This document shows, one piece after another, positions 24,785 to 37,456 of a stretch of DNA of 64,000 bases (its first letter is position 1; each line of letters starts with the position of its first letter). A program made the translations under genes and the position numbers. The DNA comes from Benincasa hispida. Lineage: Eukaryota; Streptophyta; Magnoliopsida; Cucurbitales; Cucurbitaceae. The notes under the pieces are model-generated. The model saw only the letters and a program-made list of their open reading frames with translations, searched no databases and was not told where the DNA came from. Location: NCBI RefSeq assembly GCF_009727055.1, contig NC_052359.1, positions 63,769,440 through 63,833,439 of the forward strand. Direction: 5' to 3'.

Positions 24785-27560
24785 TTGGAGCATTAACCTA
24801 AATGAAATTTATCACCTTCGGCGACTGGGATATCTCTTGGTGTACAATCTTTCATGCCAAATCTACTCAAAATATTTTTAATGTAGTTTGTTTGTGAAAC
24901 TCTCAAAATACCTTGAAAATGATCTTGCAGTATTTCAATTCCTAATACAAAAGAAGCATCATCAAGATCCTTCATCTCAAAATTCTTTTTTAGAAATCTC
25001 TTAGAGTCATGCAATAAACCTACATCATTACTTGCTATGAGTATGTCATTGACATATAACACTAGAAAGATTGATTTACTCCAACTAAACTTGTGATATA
25101 CACAATTTTCTATTATATTTACCTCAAAACCATAGGAGGTTATCACTTCATGAAATTCGTGATACATTGACGAGAAGCTTGCTTGAGACCGTAGATGAAT
25201 TTCTTCAATTTATACACCACAGACTTTGAATTACCAGACACAAAGTTTTCTAGTTGCACCATATAAATAATTTCATCAATGTTCCCATTGAGAAACACAA
25301 TTTTTACATTCATCTAGTGCAACTCTAAATCAAAGTGAGCCACTAGTACCATGATTACCCTAAAAGAGTCTTTCGATGAAACCGGAGAGAAAGTATCTTT
25401 GTAATCAATGCCTTTCTTTTGAGTAAAACTCTTTACAACAAGACGAGTCTTATATCTTTTGATATTGCTATGTGAGTCTCTTTTGGTTTTAAATATCCAT
25501 TTATAACCTATGGGTTTCACTTCTGGTGGTAATTCGATAAGTTCCTAAACGTCATTTTTTGTCTCAAACAATGATCTAAAAGAGGGATCAACCCAAGAGC
25601 GCTAAGAATACCCCAAAAAAATAGTAACTAATAGTTATTGAGTCCAATTTTCTTTCATTAGGCCTATAAGGCCTAACCTCAGCTGGACAACCCTAAATGT
25701 GAAGGTGCCTAATACTAGGCTTCTTTCCCTCCACAGCTCATAAGAGGTTTTAGCTACTGCTTTACTAGGTACTCTATTAAGGATATATGCTGTAGTCTTT
25801 AGTGCCTCACCCAGAGAGATTCTGGTAAAGAAGAACGACTAATCATACTTCTTACCATATCCTTAAGTGTACTATTTCTCCTTTCTGCTACACCATTCAT
25901 GTTAGGTTTTCCCGGCATAGTGTATTGCAGGACGATTCCACATTCCTCTAGGTATTTGGCAAAGGGCACTAGATGTTGTTCACCTAATCTATCATATCTA
26001 CCGTAGTATTTATCACCACGATCAGATTTGACAACTTTAATTTTCTTTCCAAGTTGAAGTTCAACTTCAACTTTGAAAGACTTGAAAACGTCCAAAGATT
26101 GAGACTTCTCATGAATTAAATATAGGTACTCCTATCTTGAATAGTCGTTTATGAACGTAATAAAATATTGTTGTCTATTCCAAGAAGTCGTAGGGAATGG
26201 ACCACAAATGTCTGTATGTATTAGTTTTAAGACGTCTGAGCATCTGTTGGCACCTAATTTTCTTATGTTTGTCTGTTTTCCCTTAATACATTCCACACAA
26301 ACGTTGAAGCTACTTAAATCAAGGGAATCAAGAATTCCATCTGACACAAGTCTCTGAAGTCTCTATTTAGAGACGTGACCTAAATGCTTGTGCCATAATA
26401 TACCGAAATTCTCATTTAGTTTATGCCTTATACCACATGAATTAGATAACAGGATCTTGTTAAATGAAGCAAAAGAATCAAGCATATATAGATTATCAAT
26501 TAAAGAACCGAGCTTGGAATCTTGAAAAGACTAACTATATTATTTCCAAAAGAACAAGAAAGACAAAATTTGTCCAAACTGGAAATAGAAACTAAATTTT
26601 GTCTAAATGATAGTATAATAAAGGTCTCATTCACATCCAAATACACAACCAATTTTTAAATGTAATCTAAAATTCCAAATAGCTTCAACTGGAACTACTT
26701 TGCCATCACCCACATAGATGAATCTTTCAACATCACTTGGCTGTCGGCTCCACAGGCAACCCTGCATTGATATACTTATGTGAGTAATAACACCAGAATC
26801 TACCCGCCAAGTATCTGTAGGTACAAAAGCTAAATTAACATAAGAATAAACGAAAGTATGAAGTTTACCCTTATTTACACACCATTTGGTGTACTTGGGA
26901 CAATCCTCCTTGAAGTGACCTTTCTTTTTGTAGAAAAACAAGGATTTTAAGTAGCCAATTTCTTGCTCTTATTTTGCTGAGATGTCTCTTCTGCAGCACC
27001 TATAGATTTCCTTTTCTTCTTATCACGAGAGTCAGTTGCCAAATGAGCACTTTCTATTCTTTTTCTCTTAATCCTATCTTCTTCTTGCTCACATTGTAAG
27101 ATAAGCTCATTAATACTCCAATTATCCTTCTGAGTATTATAACTTATCTTAAATTGAGTGAATTTTGCAGGAAGAGGGATAAGTACCAAATGTATGAGTA
27201 AATTTTCATTTATCTCGATATCAAGTGCCTTTAATTTACCTGCGAGATTATACATTTCTATAATGTACTCCCTTATGTTCCCATTACCCTTAAACCTCAT
27301 GGAAGTTAAAGAAGTCAAAAGACTACTTGCTCCCCTTTTTTCATTTTTAGCAAAATATTTCTCAATGCAAGAAACTTATTGGCATTTTTACTTTTCGTGA
27401 TAGAGCCATGAAAAGACTCTGGAATGGAGTTTCTAATGATCATCAGACACATGCGATTTGATCGTTCCCATTTCTTTATATTAGTCGTATTTTGTTGTTC
27501 CTCAGTAGAAGTAGGTTTATCGGTCCTTAATGCAAGGTCTAGATCCATTCAACTTAGGGA
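24785..27560 (-). pseudogene. Ty1/copia gag-protease-integrase-reverse transcriptase relic
   Basis: Copia domains follow in order on the minus strand. Gag (UBN2-like) covers 27548-26947 in two frames ('MRFKGNGNIREYI', 'LPAKFTQFKISYNTQKDNW'). A zinc knuckle follows at 26941-26890 whose first Cys is lost by a frameshift and whose second is Tyr (FFYKKKGHFKEDC). The GAG-pre-integrase end and integrase run from 26347 ('HTDICGPFPTTSW') to 25799 ('KSDRGDKYYG', 'NGVAERRNS'). Reverse transcriptase runs 25520-24793 ('GYKWIFKTKRD', 'KGIDYKDTFSPV'). The polymerase motif reads YVNDIL instead of YVDDIL. RNase H and both LTRs are missing. The element is dead; it is annotated as a relic only. Confidence 0.9.
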
Positions 27561-28010
27561 TTAAACTCAGATTTTCAGATATTTGAGTAAGACTAACTGA
27601 AAAAATACACAACAAAATATATACTCACAATTAAAATATAAACAAATAATTTCACATATGTGGTAGGTCCCTTTAACAAGATACCTAACACAACATTGAT
27701 GTCTAACCTTTGAGCAAAAACATCAACTGTAAATGGTACTCTCAATGCAATAATGAAAGTATTAGCAATAAACTCTGTAAAAAAATAGTCTTTTTTTAGA
27801 CCGTCTATTTTTCACATGAGTAACCCTTATAATTATCACATACTCATTACCACATGCCTATACACAATTTGGCCAAATGTTTATATTCCTTTAGGCTGAT
27901 GATTATCCGCATAAATCCATGAAGATGCACATTTTATATTTTAGATTAAAAATAATCTAGATAATAGAAGTTACTTTGATAACATATTACTTTGACCAAT
28001 TCAATCTAAA
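27561..28010. other. probable 5' leader of the copia relic, no gene
   Basis: The sequence between the gag remnant and the solo LTR has no coding exon. It continues beyond the solo LTR at 30482, since the LTR's target duplication shows that 28010 and 30482 were once adjacent. It may be the untranslated 5' part of the copia relic or older flank. Confidence 0.35.
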
Positions 28011-28015
28011 ATATA

Positions 28016-30476
28016 TTTAACGACCTGATCCCCTATGACTTAAGTTAGGCCGTTACTAAATACATGCATGCATGGAACTCAAAATGACACTCGGTTATGG
28101 CGAAATAAATGCTAATTAAATAAGGTAAGTTCAAAAGTCTTTCATTAAATTCTAATACTAAATCAATAGTAGGGTACCCATAAATCATAATGGATAATAA
28201 ATAAGTCTGAAAAACGATTCTTAAATGTAAGTTTTAAACATCAAAACTAAAAATTAAGAGAACCTTGAAAAGAACTCTAAATCTCATGATGCAGAAGCGT
28301 AAAAACTAGTCCCAGTGGCTCGATCACGAATTCCGCTTGTCCATCGCCGGTGCATCTCTACTCTTACCTGAAACAACAACATGAGAAAGAATGAGTATAA
28401 AATACTCAGTAAGTAACCCCACTACTGGGGTTTGGCTGGACATCTATGCCCTCTAGATACCTACCTTTGATGAAACATATAAACTGCTCTAGTCCTCATG
28501 GGACTCATACATGTATGAAAAACTTATTTCTATCCTACTGTAGTTAAGTATGTTCACTACCTCTAGTAAGTCCCATATGACCCGTAACCTCTGGTGAATC
28601 CCGAAGGAAACACAATCTCTTACATACGCATGGTTATGCATACATCTCTTTCGTATACACATAACTCACTTAATGTGTACCTCTTTCGTACACATGATTA
28701 CGTATACACCTTTTTCGTATACACATAACCTACTGAATGTACCTCTTTCGTACATCTAGTTATGTACACAACTTTTTCGTATACACATAACCCATTGAGT
28801 ATGTACCTCTTTCGTACACCCCAGATCCTCTCTATAAAGGTAGGGATGCGTACCTCTTTCGTACATATGGTTAGACATATACCTCTTTCATATACACATA
28901 ACCCACTGAGTATGTACCTCTTTAGTATACCCAGGTACCCTCTGGGCATCACTTTCATCCACACCAGCCCTAGTACATCTCTTTCATGTACTAGCGCCTT
29001 TGGACGTGCATCACTTTCATGTAGTCACATAGTATGGAAAGGAAAAGAGATTGCATATAACTTCATATTACATATAACATTTACCTAATCATGAATCCTC
29101 TAAAATCTCCTGATCAAGGTCAGGCTAGTTAACCTCATAATTAATCTAGTATTAATGGATCCACTCTAGTACATCACTTTCACGCACTAACTCATGTAAC
29201 AATCAAACATTTGAAATTTTATAATACATCATATGACTTACGTATTTTCATAATAAATCACATCAATAAGCACATCAACAAAATGCTCTAACTTTCACCT
29301 AACTTTAAGATATTTCCGTAGTGGTGTCGCTTAACTCATAATTTAGGGTCTTGCCCAATCGTCCTTTTAATATATTTCATAAAATTCTAAATCATGCTCA
29401 TACATTAACATGCTTCAATCATATTATCACATGCTCATATATCTTTTCTAAACAGTCTATTAAATCTCAAAACAGTCAAAATTATCCTTGTAACTAGTCT
29501 TACAATCCTCAACTTCAACAGATCAAATAAAACCATATGGAATCACACACCATCTCATGCTAGCTTCAAGTATCTATGTGCATAAATAAATAATTCAGAT
29601 CTCGTACCAGAACATACTTTGATCATATTATACTATCAGTCTATCATGCTATCATCCTGCCATAACATTCATTTATCATGCTAGCATACATCTAATGTCT
29701 GGCTCGTGGGCAGTTCCAGTAGTAAGATTATTTACCTCTAATCACAAACTCTAGAAACTAGAAGCTCAACCTCTTCCTTGCCCAATGGAACTTTGAATCA
29801 AACAAACATGCAAAACAACTTTAATCCTTGTTGGTTGTTGTTCAAAATTTGGAGCCATTAAGAAGAGGGTAACTTAAATCTAATGTTGAAATAGAATAGG
29901 GAACTGTTGAACAATTGTCAAAAAGGGGAAAATGTTGTTGTTAGGGTGTTTTGATCATGCGAGATGCTGCTTAAAGTTGCTAGAAGTCGCAAGCGTTGTG
30001 GCCGTTGAAGTTGTATGCTGTGGCATCAGAGGACATTGGTTGGAGATCGTGGGCATTGCCGTTGTTCATTGGAAGAAGAAAACGAACAGATGGGAGGTGG
30101 GGTTTGATTTAAAAAAAAACCAATAATAATAACAATAATTATAAAACAAAAAAGGAAATAAGTATAATTACATTTAATTCCTTTCCGTTTTACTATTAAA
30201 TTCTATTACATTTAATTCCTTTCTGTTTTATTATTAAATTCCATTATATTTAATTCCTTCCCGTTTTACTATTAAACTCCTTTCCGTTTCAAAAGAAAAT
30301 TAATTCCTACCATTAATTTCCAATTTGAATAATTTCACGCCAATAATTAACTTCCCGCACTTACACTTGAAGTCCAAAATTCCAAAAATTCCCTCCAACT
30401 AATAATAATTACTAAAATTTCAAATAATAAAGTTACTGAAATTACATTATTACCAAAAAATGTGCGGGGTATTACA
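28016..30476 (-). mobile_element. 2.46-kb Ty3/gypsy-type solo LTR with 5-bp target duplication
   Basis: On the minus strand the element starts TGTAATACCCCGC (right edge 30476). It ends ...GATCAGGTCGTTAAA (left edge 28016), where the canonical ending would be GTTACA. The same five bases, ATATA, flank it at 28011-28015 and 30477-30481. There is no internal gag-pol, hence a solo LTR. A small open frame at 29932-30126 and the minisatellite at 28.6-29.0 kb belong to the LTR and are not genes. Sequence at 30.17-30.30 kb has three near-identical 'tttaattcctttccgttttactattaaatt' units. Confidence 0.8.
28600..29020. repeat. 'tacctctttcgtacac' minisatellite inside the solo LTR
   Basis: There are about ten degenerate copies of a unit reading 'gta(t)acctctttcgta(t)acacataaccca(c/t)tgagtat'. 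It is the source of the open frames on both strands here. It is a tandem expansion within the LTR. Confidence 0.8.
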
Positions 30477-31030
30477 ATATAAGACACAATAATATAACAA
30501 TATTATTATACAAAAATAATGGATAAAAGAACACTAAATAGTCTTTACCCAAATTCACTCAATAATTGCATACACATAATACAATTAAAGCAACATAAAC
30601 ATGTGAATATCACTAAATATCTTTTATCAAATTTAAATTTAAATTTACCAAAATATCAATCAAATTAAAATTTAAATTTACCACATTATCAATCAAATTT
30701 AAACTTAAGTTCATCAAAATATCAATCAAATTTAATTTTAAACCACAATTTGATCAATTAATCTTGAATCTACAACATGATTAATCAAACTTAACTCTAA
30801 TCAACAAATGATTAATCAAAATTTAGCTCAAATCGGTAATATTTTCTCTCATTAAAATCAAATTCACAAAATTATCAATTAAAATTGATATTTAAATTAC
30901 AAAATTATCAATTAGAAATTTTTATTTTAAATTCACTAAGTTATCAAAATCAGGAACCAAGAAAACCACCAGCAAGAAATTCATTCAAATTATTCTTTAA
31001 GAAAATTGCAATTGACCAATACTCTGTTGA

Positions 31031-32776
31031 GTTATATGTCCTAAAACTCGCAGTTTGTAAACATTAAACATATTCTATCAACAATAAAAATGTTATTGAA
31101 AGTATTTCAATAATTTTTTTATTAAGTATATAAATTGCACTCATAGATTCATAAATCCAATAAACTAATGAACCCTTGGCTATAACATGAATACTTAAAC
31201 TTTATGTAGAGACGTAAATCTGGATCAACTTTTAGTATATAGCCAAAACGGTCTATATGTATATGGATAGGGCTGGGTACCTTATCTTGGAGACACTATA
31301 GATGTGGCCCACTTTGTATACTGATACAAACGATGTGATCCCAAATTCGTTAATTTGGAGACATGAAAGTGAGGGCATAGAACTCCTGTTTATTCAAGAT
31401 TATCCTTTAATCTGCATGGGTGAGAGTGGCTCAACATCGCCACTCAATAAGCCTCTCATTTTAGGGGTAAGACTAGATAGATAAATGGGAACATAGACAT
31501 GCAAGACGGAATTCACTCCTACCCGTTTTAGGATCAGTAGATAGGTTGTTCCCTTAAGTATTGGCTTTTGGTCTTAAACAAAGGAGTCTCACCCTCTTTA
31601 TGGCTGAGAGGGACTCGGTTTGTTAGTAGGATCATAAACCAATTGTTCACTAGAGGATTAGTGGAGACTTAAGGAGCAAGATGTATTATAGGGATCAAAC
31701 AGAAATTTTGACCTAGCTGTAAATACGATCAACTTGTAAAAGATCGACTTACTGATTATAGTTAAATCAAGTGGACATAAATATATCTAATGTGAGGAGA
31801 GTGCAACTATCGAGCTATAGTGGTGTGTGTCGGTAATTAACAAATATTGATTAATTTGGTGTAAAGAGTTTAACCGATTAGTCTCAGATCATTGAAGCTC
31901 ATGATCTGTAGGTCCATTAGGTTCCTCTACTAGTTCGTTAAAGGAATAAACCTTAGAATAACGTGTTGAGAGGATTTGAAATGTTTAAATTCTTTTTAGG
32001 GTATGGATTATTATATTTGATATAATTAAGCGTTTAATTAATAAATTAAACGATATTTAAAAGTTGTAAATATTTAAATGAGATCTAAATATTAATTACA
32101 TGAATAAGAATTCATGTTTTAGGTTAAGAGTTTAATTAAATTTTTGATATTAAATTAATTACTTAATTAATTAATCAATTTTATTTAATTATTTAAAATA
32201 AAATATTTTAAATAAATTTGAATTTGATTTTTCAAATTAAAAAATTAAGTTTTTTTTTTTTAAAAAAAATTTAATTTTGTTTTATTTAAAAATCAAAATT
32301 AAATTGAAAGAAAAATAATTTAAGATGGAAAGTGGATTTTCCCCACTTTTTCCATTTTGTCTTCCACCTATTTCACTTAATTAGTGGAAGATTGAGTGTC
32401 AATCTCCTACTTTAATCAGTTCGCATGTCCAAATTATATATACATGATAATTTGAAAAGAGAATTGGTCATGCAATCTGCCTTTGTAAGTAAAAAATTAT
32501 GAAACATTTTCCGTACACTCTAACTCTAAAAACCACACCAAATCTCTCTCAATTTGGGTTCCACCACCCAATATGAGGCCTAGAAGATAGTGGAGAAGTC
32601 CTTATGGTTATCTACAACAAACCTACTAGAAGAATTTCGTGGAGGATTGAAGTTCTAAAGGGATTCATCAAAAGTTGTAGTCTTGAGACCCTATTTCTGG
32701 TTTTCCCATGAATATGCATGCAAATCTACTAAAATTGATGTAGTTAGAGTGCTACGAATCCTAATAGCTTCTATTT
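31031..32776 (+). mobile_element. copia-type solo LTR (about 1.75 kb), older relatives nearby
   Basis: It starts 'gttatatgtcctaaaactcg' and ends '...gaatcctaatagcttctattt'. The core ('gggtgagagtggctcaacatcgccactcaataagcct', 'attcactcctaccc', 'aggagcaagatg') matches 46.5-48.1 kb in the first hydrolase gene. GTTGA occurs at both borders (31026-31030 and 32777-32781), a candidate target duplication. No internal domain follows. The family assignment rests on my memory of plant copia LTRs with this start; it could be another LTR class. Confidence 0.6.
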
Positions 32777-33104
32777 GTTGAAGGTCAACTCTATCATACC
32801 TACCTTCAACCAAATAACCACCGTGGTAGGCGACAAGCAGTTAACCAAAAAAAAAAAAAAAAAAGAAATCTATCGTTGATGTAATAAGTAACCAAAACCC
32901 ATGAATGCACAGCCGGCGAGATTTGTACCATAAGTAATGAAACCCACAGAGGCACATCCGATAATCAAAACGGGTTTTACCTTTACTGTACGCCGCCGCC
33001 TGTGTGAACTTTATGCACACGAGGGTTTTGGCTTTTTTTTTTTTTATAAAAATTCAAATAATCTTTAATTCTTTAATCAAAACCAAAATTAAATCACAAT
33101 ACCA

Positions 33105-33471
33105 GTGGAAAACAAAAGTAAACTAACAATTCAATATGAAATTCATGTTCTAATACACTTGTTAGCCTAATTACTTTATATTTATATTGAATAGATAATC
33201 CCTAAGATCAATTCAATGTGGTAGTGCATATATTGGAGACCATAGCCCTAAAATCTCTTTTTATACTAATTCAATTAGGGCTCCCATTAAACCCTAATTA
33301 ATTAGGAATGAACTTCTACCTATTAAGTCCATACGCAATTAGGAATCTATGGCCTTAATTAATTAGATCACATAATATGACCCAATCTAATAAAATAACC
33401 GATAAATTATTAATCCACATGCATAGTCCATACTTTAATTAAACATATTATTATTTAAACATATCTAACAA
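33105..33471 (-). mobile_element. copia LTR with primer-binding site, truncated
   Basis: On the minus strand it starts TGTTAGATATG (33471), contains a 'tataaaaagagat' box followed by 'ttagggctatggtctccaatat', and ends near 33105. There 'ccactGGTATTgtgatt' resembles a decayed initiator-Met primer-binding site (TGGTATCAGAGC). A related LTR lies at 50.6-51.4 kb in the opposite orientation. The internal side (32.83-33.10 kb) is short and lacks domains. Confidence 0.5.
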
Positions 33472-35144
33472 TACTCTCATTACACAACATTTTCAATCTT
33501 CTTTTCCTTATGTTTTCTCATTCTTTTCTCATTTGCTCTTTTAAGAGTAATGGGTCCTAAGAGAGGTATTTTTTGTTGTGGAGTTTTGAGCTTAATCTTT
33601 TAGTGCATTGTGGTTTGACCTACTACAACATTTCAACTGGGTTACTATATCTTGTAAGAGATATATTAGAGAATATCTATTGTACCGATGACTAATATAA
33701 AGAAATACAATACAATATGCACCTCAAAAATTGTAGAACTCTATAAAGAGAGCGACGTACATGTATCTCAACCTAATTATCTATATATACGTTTCTCAGA
33801 CAGATATATATGGACCAATCAGGACGAATAAGTCAAATTAATAATTTATATTTAGAAAAGAAAGAAGTCAAAATAATCATATTTTCTATAATTTGTGCAT
33901 TGAAAGATTTGCAGGCGAGTTGGGGCCCAAATGAAAAGGTTGATGGAATAGGAAGGGAGGCCACATCAATAGTGCAACTCAATCTCAATCATTAGAAATT
34001 TAGAATCATAGTGCTCAGTACAACAACCCAAGCTACTATATAATTAGAGGGGTCTTCAAGATAAGTTTTTAGATCAATGTATAATTGAATTTGATAATTG
34101 ATCTGTGTATACAGGATCTAATCTAACTAATTAATAATGCAATGATTTTAAGATTGAATTTAATATATGTCATTCTATTTATTTCATTTGAATTTATAGA
34201 TAACTATTATTTCACTTTTGGTTCTTCAACTTCTAAAATTTTAGAAGTTAAGTTTCTGATATCATTTTAATAATTACATTTAATTTGATTTTAGTTGGTA
34301 GATCACATGTCATTGAGTAAACGTGTATACTAACATACGTAATTAGAGAATATATATAAGACTTAATGTTTAAATGCATGTGTCTTATCCGGTTGAAATA
34401 TGAGTTACAAAGATAGAAATATGCATAAAAAAACACATACACGAACTCACACGCACGCAAGCACACACATGCACGCTCACACACTTGCTTATCGTAAAGA
34501 CTGTCAGTTTGAGAATTGATTGTAACGTGGACTGGTATGCTTCAACATGGGTTGGTGAAAATCCGAAGATGAATACTGTTGTAATGTGTCACTCCAGGTT
34601 TATTGTTGTTGAGACGTAGAGGATCACTGTAGAGCCCCTATGTTGATTGTGGTTGGGGCTGAGGTGTGGAGGACATGAATTGCAGTAACGTATGACCATA
34701 TTGCCAGAGTGTGGATTGCTATAGCGATTGAAATTTATGAATAACTTTCAACCACGGTTGTTCGACGATTCTCCCCTAAAATTGGAGTCGAATCCAAAAA
34801 TCCTAAAATAGAAGATAAAAAATCAAACATCCTTTATGTTACTATATCCAACAAATTTCTTTAGAGAAAACTTCTTAAGGCTTTGAAATAGAAATAGTCG
34901 AAATGCTCAAACTTGAAAATGTTTGAAAATGCTGCCATATGAACTTCTTCAAGTGGTGGATGTGTGTCTTTAAAGCCTTATTATTTAGAAAGTCCGAGGG
35001 TGAGAGTTCCCATTTTTTCTTAAGTTCAAGAACATGTTGTAGTATCACCTCGTTAAAAACCAAGAAAAAATATATATAGAAATATCAACCTTTTTAATTA
35101 ATATAAGCCTTAACTAATTAAACTATATCTAGATTGACATTAAA
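33472..35144. other. intergenic repeat remnants
   Basis: There is no supported gene. At 34440-34485 lies a CA/CG-rich 'cacacgcacgcaagcacacac' microsatellite. At about 34800-35075 the minus strand reads 'cttggtttttaacgaggtg ... cactctcacc ... ctttctaaataataagg', which resembles the 3' untranslated end of copia elements ('ttttaacgagg'). At 33900-33995 a short frame ending 'REATSIVQLNLNH' is the most protein-like piece, but I cannot assign it. Confidence 0.35.
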
Positions 35145-35418
35145 GAACGGTTTGGGATGATACGTTAGTTATTATAGTCTGTGAATTATAATAGTATATA
35201 TTTATGGTGCGTATTTTAGTCTTGATTACAAATAAAAATGAGGATGATTACAAAATAGTAAACACGGTAAACAATGAGAATTTTTAAACAGTTTTACTAT
35301 AACTAAATTTGAGTTATAATAATTGTAAACTTCAACTACTATAATGAGATGGTCAAATATCGAGTGAACTACAATAACCCACTCCATCGAAGATTAATTA
35401 GGGACCCAAAACGCCTCC
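35145..35418. mobile_element. hAT-like MITE, '(ttgggatgatac)...(gggacccaaaacgcctcc)' type
   Basis: The left end 'aacggtttgggatgatacgttagttattatagtc' and the right end 'actacaataacccactcc...gggacccaaaacgcctcc' are imperfect inverted repeats. It belongs with the better preserved element at 38730-39044. The target duplication is not clear. Confidence 0.45.
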
Positions 35419-36594
35419 TAATAGACTATTAATTTACCTTTTCTTTTTAGTTTAATGAGTGCATGTTACTTATTTGAGACAATACAAATATAATTTTTTA
35501 TTAAAATGGTGAAAACTCGATAAGAATTTTGAATAATAAAAATTTTACGACACAACATAAACATATAATGAAGATACAATTATTTTCTTTGAAATTGGAG
35601 GTTGGATCCTTATATGGAGATTATTCATCTTCTAGAAGAAGTTTGGTCTTTGGTCTCTTCATTTCATCTCGTGTGCTAGAATTAGAATCAGACTGCTCAT
35701 ACTCTCGCTCATCAAAGTTTCTCTATTGTCTCCTATTCTTGGTTTTCTAATTTTTTCAAATTAGTTAGTTTCTATATGTAGATATGCTTGGTACAAAATT
35801 TCTTCCTTCGACCGAAGTTTGACAGTTCTCTAATATAGTGACTTTACGTTTGTCTCGAATAGAAAAAAAGATCGGAAGTTGGGATGTGAAAAAAAACTCT
35901 AGAGATAGAGTTAAAAAGTCAAAGATTTCACTTTAGTACATGAAAACATGATAAAAAGCGATCACTTACACATTAAAATTAAGGACAATTTTGTATTTAT
36001 AGCCAAATTATGGATGTGTATCAAGATTTAAAATCATAACATGTTTGTCAAAGTGAACTTAACTCATGATACTTGACATGACCTTCTTCTCCTATAGATT
36101 GAATGTTTGATCCTATCTCTATAATTTTAAAAAACCATAACGAAGAATTCTTCTATGATAAAAAAAAGGACACATTTTAAATTTTTTATGCCATTAAATT
36201 TTTTGATGGACGTAACTTGAATTAACTTGCCAGATAATGTTGCAGGTGGAGTTTGGTTGAGGTTAGCAAAAAGGCTCAACTTAATGCCATTATTTTCAAT
36301 AATTCTGATTCTTTAAGATTTTGTAAGATTCACGTAAATATTATTGGAAATTCTCTTAAATATGGTGACCTAAAATTAGATAACCAAATACCTTTTATAA
36401 TTTTTTTTTTATGAGACCTAATAAATTTGAATTGATAACTTTGCATCTGCCTTAAAATTGCATATTGCATGATTCCATTATTTTTATGCATTTATTGTGT
36501 AGTTAAATATTAGTGTAACTTATCAAGCGAGAAAATTTTAGATGTATATTGATAATTGTGTTTTAATATTAGTATCAATCAATAATACACTTTT

Positions 36595-36705
36595 TTTTTT
36601 TAATGTATTGTAATTAAAATGTGAGGTGGGAGAATCGAACCTCAAACTTCGAGGTCGATAGTATGAATATTATGTCAATTGAGCAACGCTCTTGTTGGTA
36701 ATAAT
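36595..36705 (-). mobile_element. tRNA-derived SINE fragment
   Basis: On the minus strand: 'caagagcgttgctcaattgacataatattc', 'cgacctcgaagtttga' and box-B-like GGTTCGATTCTC (36630-36641), then a 3' part ending 'taattacaataca' and an A/T tract. It aligns well with 15300-15412. The A and B boxes make a tRNA origin likely; it is not a foldable tRNA. Confidence 0.6.
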
Positions 36706-36969
36706 ACACTAATTTGGAGGGATTTTTTGGGCATTTATATGGTATGTTTTAAGAATTACTGTTATAGTGTACTAACTTTTAATGATAATGAATAATTGAA
36801 CAGCCACCAACAGTAATTTATATGCATAAAAGTTGGACAATAAAATACCTCATACCTGGGTAGTTGAAGCACAGCGTAAAAAATTTACAAAAAAATATGT
36901 GTAGGATGTTAGCTTATTGAATATTTGATTGAATGTACTTTAATAATGAATACTATTTACATAAAATAG

Positions 36970-36973
<4 letters not shown>

Positions 36974-37000
<27 letters not shown>

Positions 37001-37095
37001 AGAGGTCGATAGAGGTCTACCAATGTCTATCAGTGATAGAAACTCATACAAGTCTATTATTGATAGATGCTGATAGAAGTCTATCGGTACTTACT
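36974..37095. repeat. poly(T) tract and 'tatcagtgatag' repeat
   Basis: A run of 27 T is followed by 'agaggtcgatagaggtctaccaatgtctatcagtgatagaaactc' and related palindromes. The same family occurs at 8.7 and 62.2 kb. It directly precedes the plastid insertion. Confidence 0.6.
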
Positions 37096-37151
37096 ACTTT
37101 TTTTTTTTATAAATAGTTTTGACGTTTTTCATGTGAAATTTTTCTTATTTA

Positions 37152-37456
37152 TGCAAAAAGCGAGAGAAATCCCATCCGTCTCTTTTCTTTTTTCGCCTCC
37201 ATGTCGCCACACAGGAGGTACACAAGGACGTAAAAAAGGGATCCTATCAACTTGTTGATCCGACCTAGGATAATAAGTTCATGAGCTTAGTCTTACTCCA
37301 TCGTCGAGAAACGAAAGAAGATCTCCAAGTTTAACTCAGACATAGCTCGCTTCTTTCTGGGTGTGAAAGCAGTGTCAAACCAAAATATCCAACAAGCATT
37401 AGCTCTCCCTGAAAAGGAGGTGATCTACCTGCACCTTCCCGGCTATCTTGAACGAT
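37152..37456 (-). other. nuclear plastid DNA (NUPT): 16S rRNA 3' end and 16S-trnI spacer
   Basis: On the minus strand, 'ggtgcaggtagatcacctcctttt' is the 3' end of chloroplast 16S rRNA including the anti-Shine-Dalgarno CACCTCCT. It is followed by the conserved rrn16-trnI(GAU) spacer: 'cagggagagctaatgcttg', 'ggtttgacactgctttcacac', 'gagctatgtctgagttaaac', 'aagactaagctcatgaac', 'tattatcctaggtcgg', 'cctgtgtggcgacatggagg', ending at the 'tttctctcgcttttt' part of the spacer. Several substitutions and small indels separate it from typical plastid sequence, so it is an established nuclear insertion. The rRNA portion is only about 45 nt and is nonfunctional. Confidence 0.85.

Noticed and set aside
28698..29088. 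Open frames on both strands with 'RYILSGLCVYE' or 'YTHNPLSMYLF' repeats
   Set aside because: Generated by the minisatellite in the Ty3-type solo LTR, not protein-coding.
29932..30126. 64-codon frame with Val/Cys-rich product
   Set aside because: Lies entirely inside the solo LTR; no start context, homology or codon signal.
33810..33995. 61-codon frame ending REATSIVQLNLNH as a small peptide gene
   Set aside because: No signal peptide, no recognised peptide-hormone motif, no clear promoter; kept only as an unassigned remark.
37067..37258. 63-codon frame across the plastid-like segment
   Set aside because: It spans the repeat and noncoding 16S-trnI spacer; no plastid protein is encoded there.
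37157..37261. Functional 16S rRNA gene
   Set aside because: Only about the last 45 nt of 16S are present, with substitutions; the rest is spacer.
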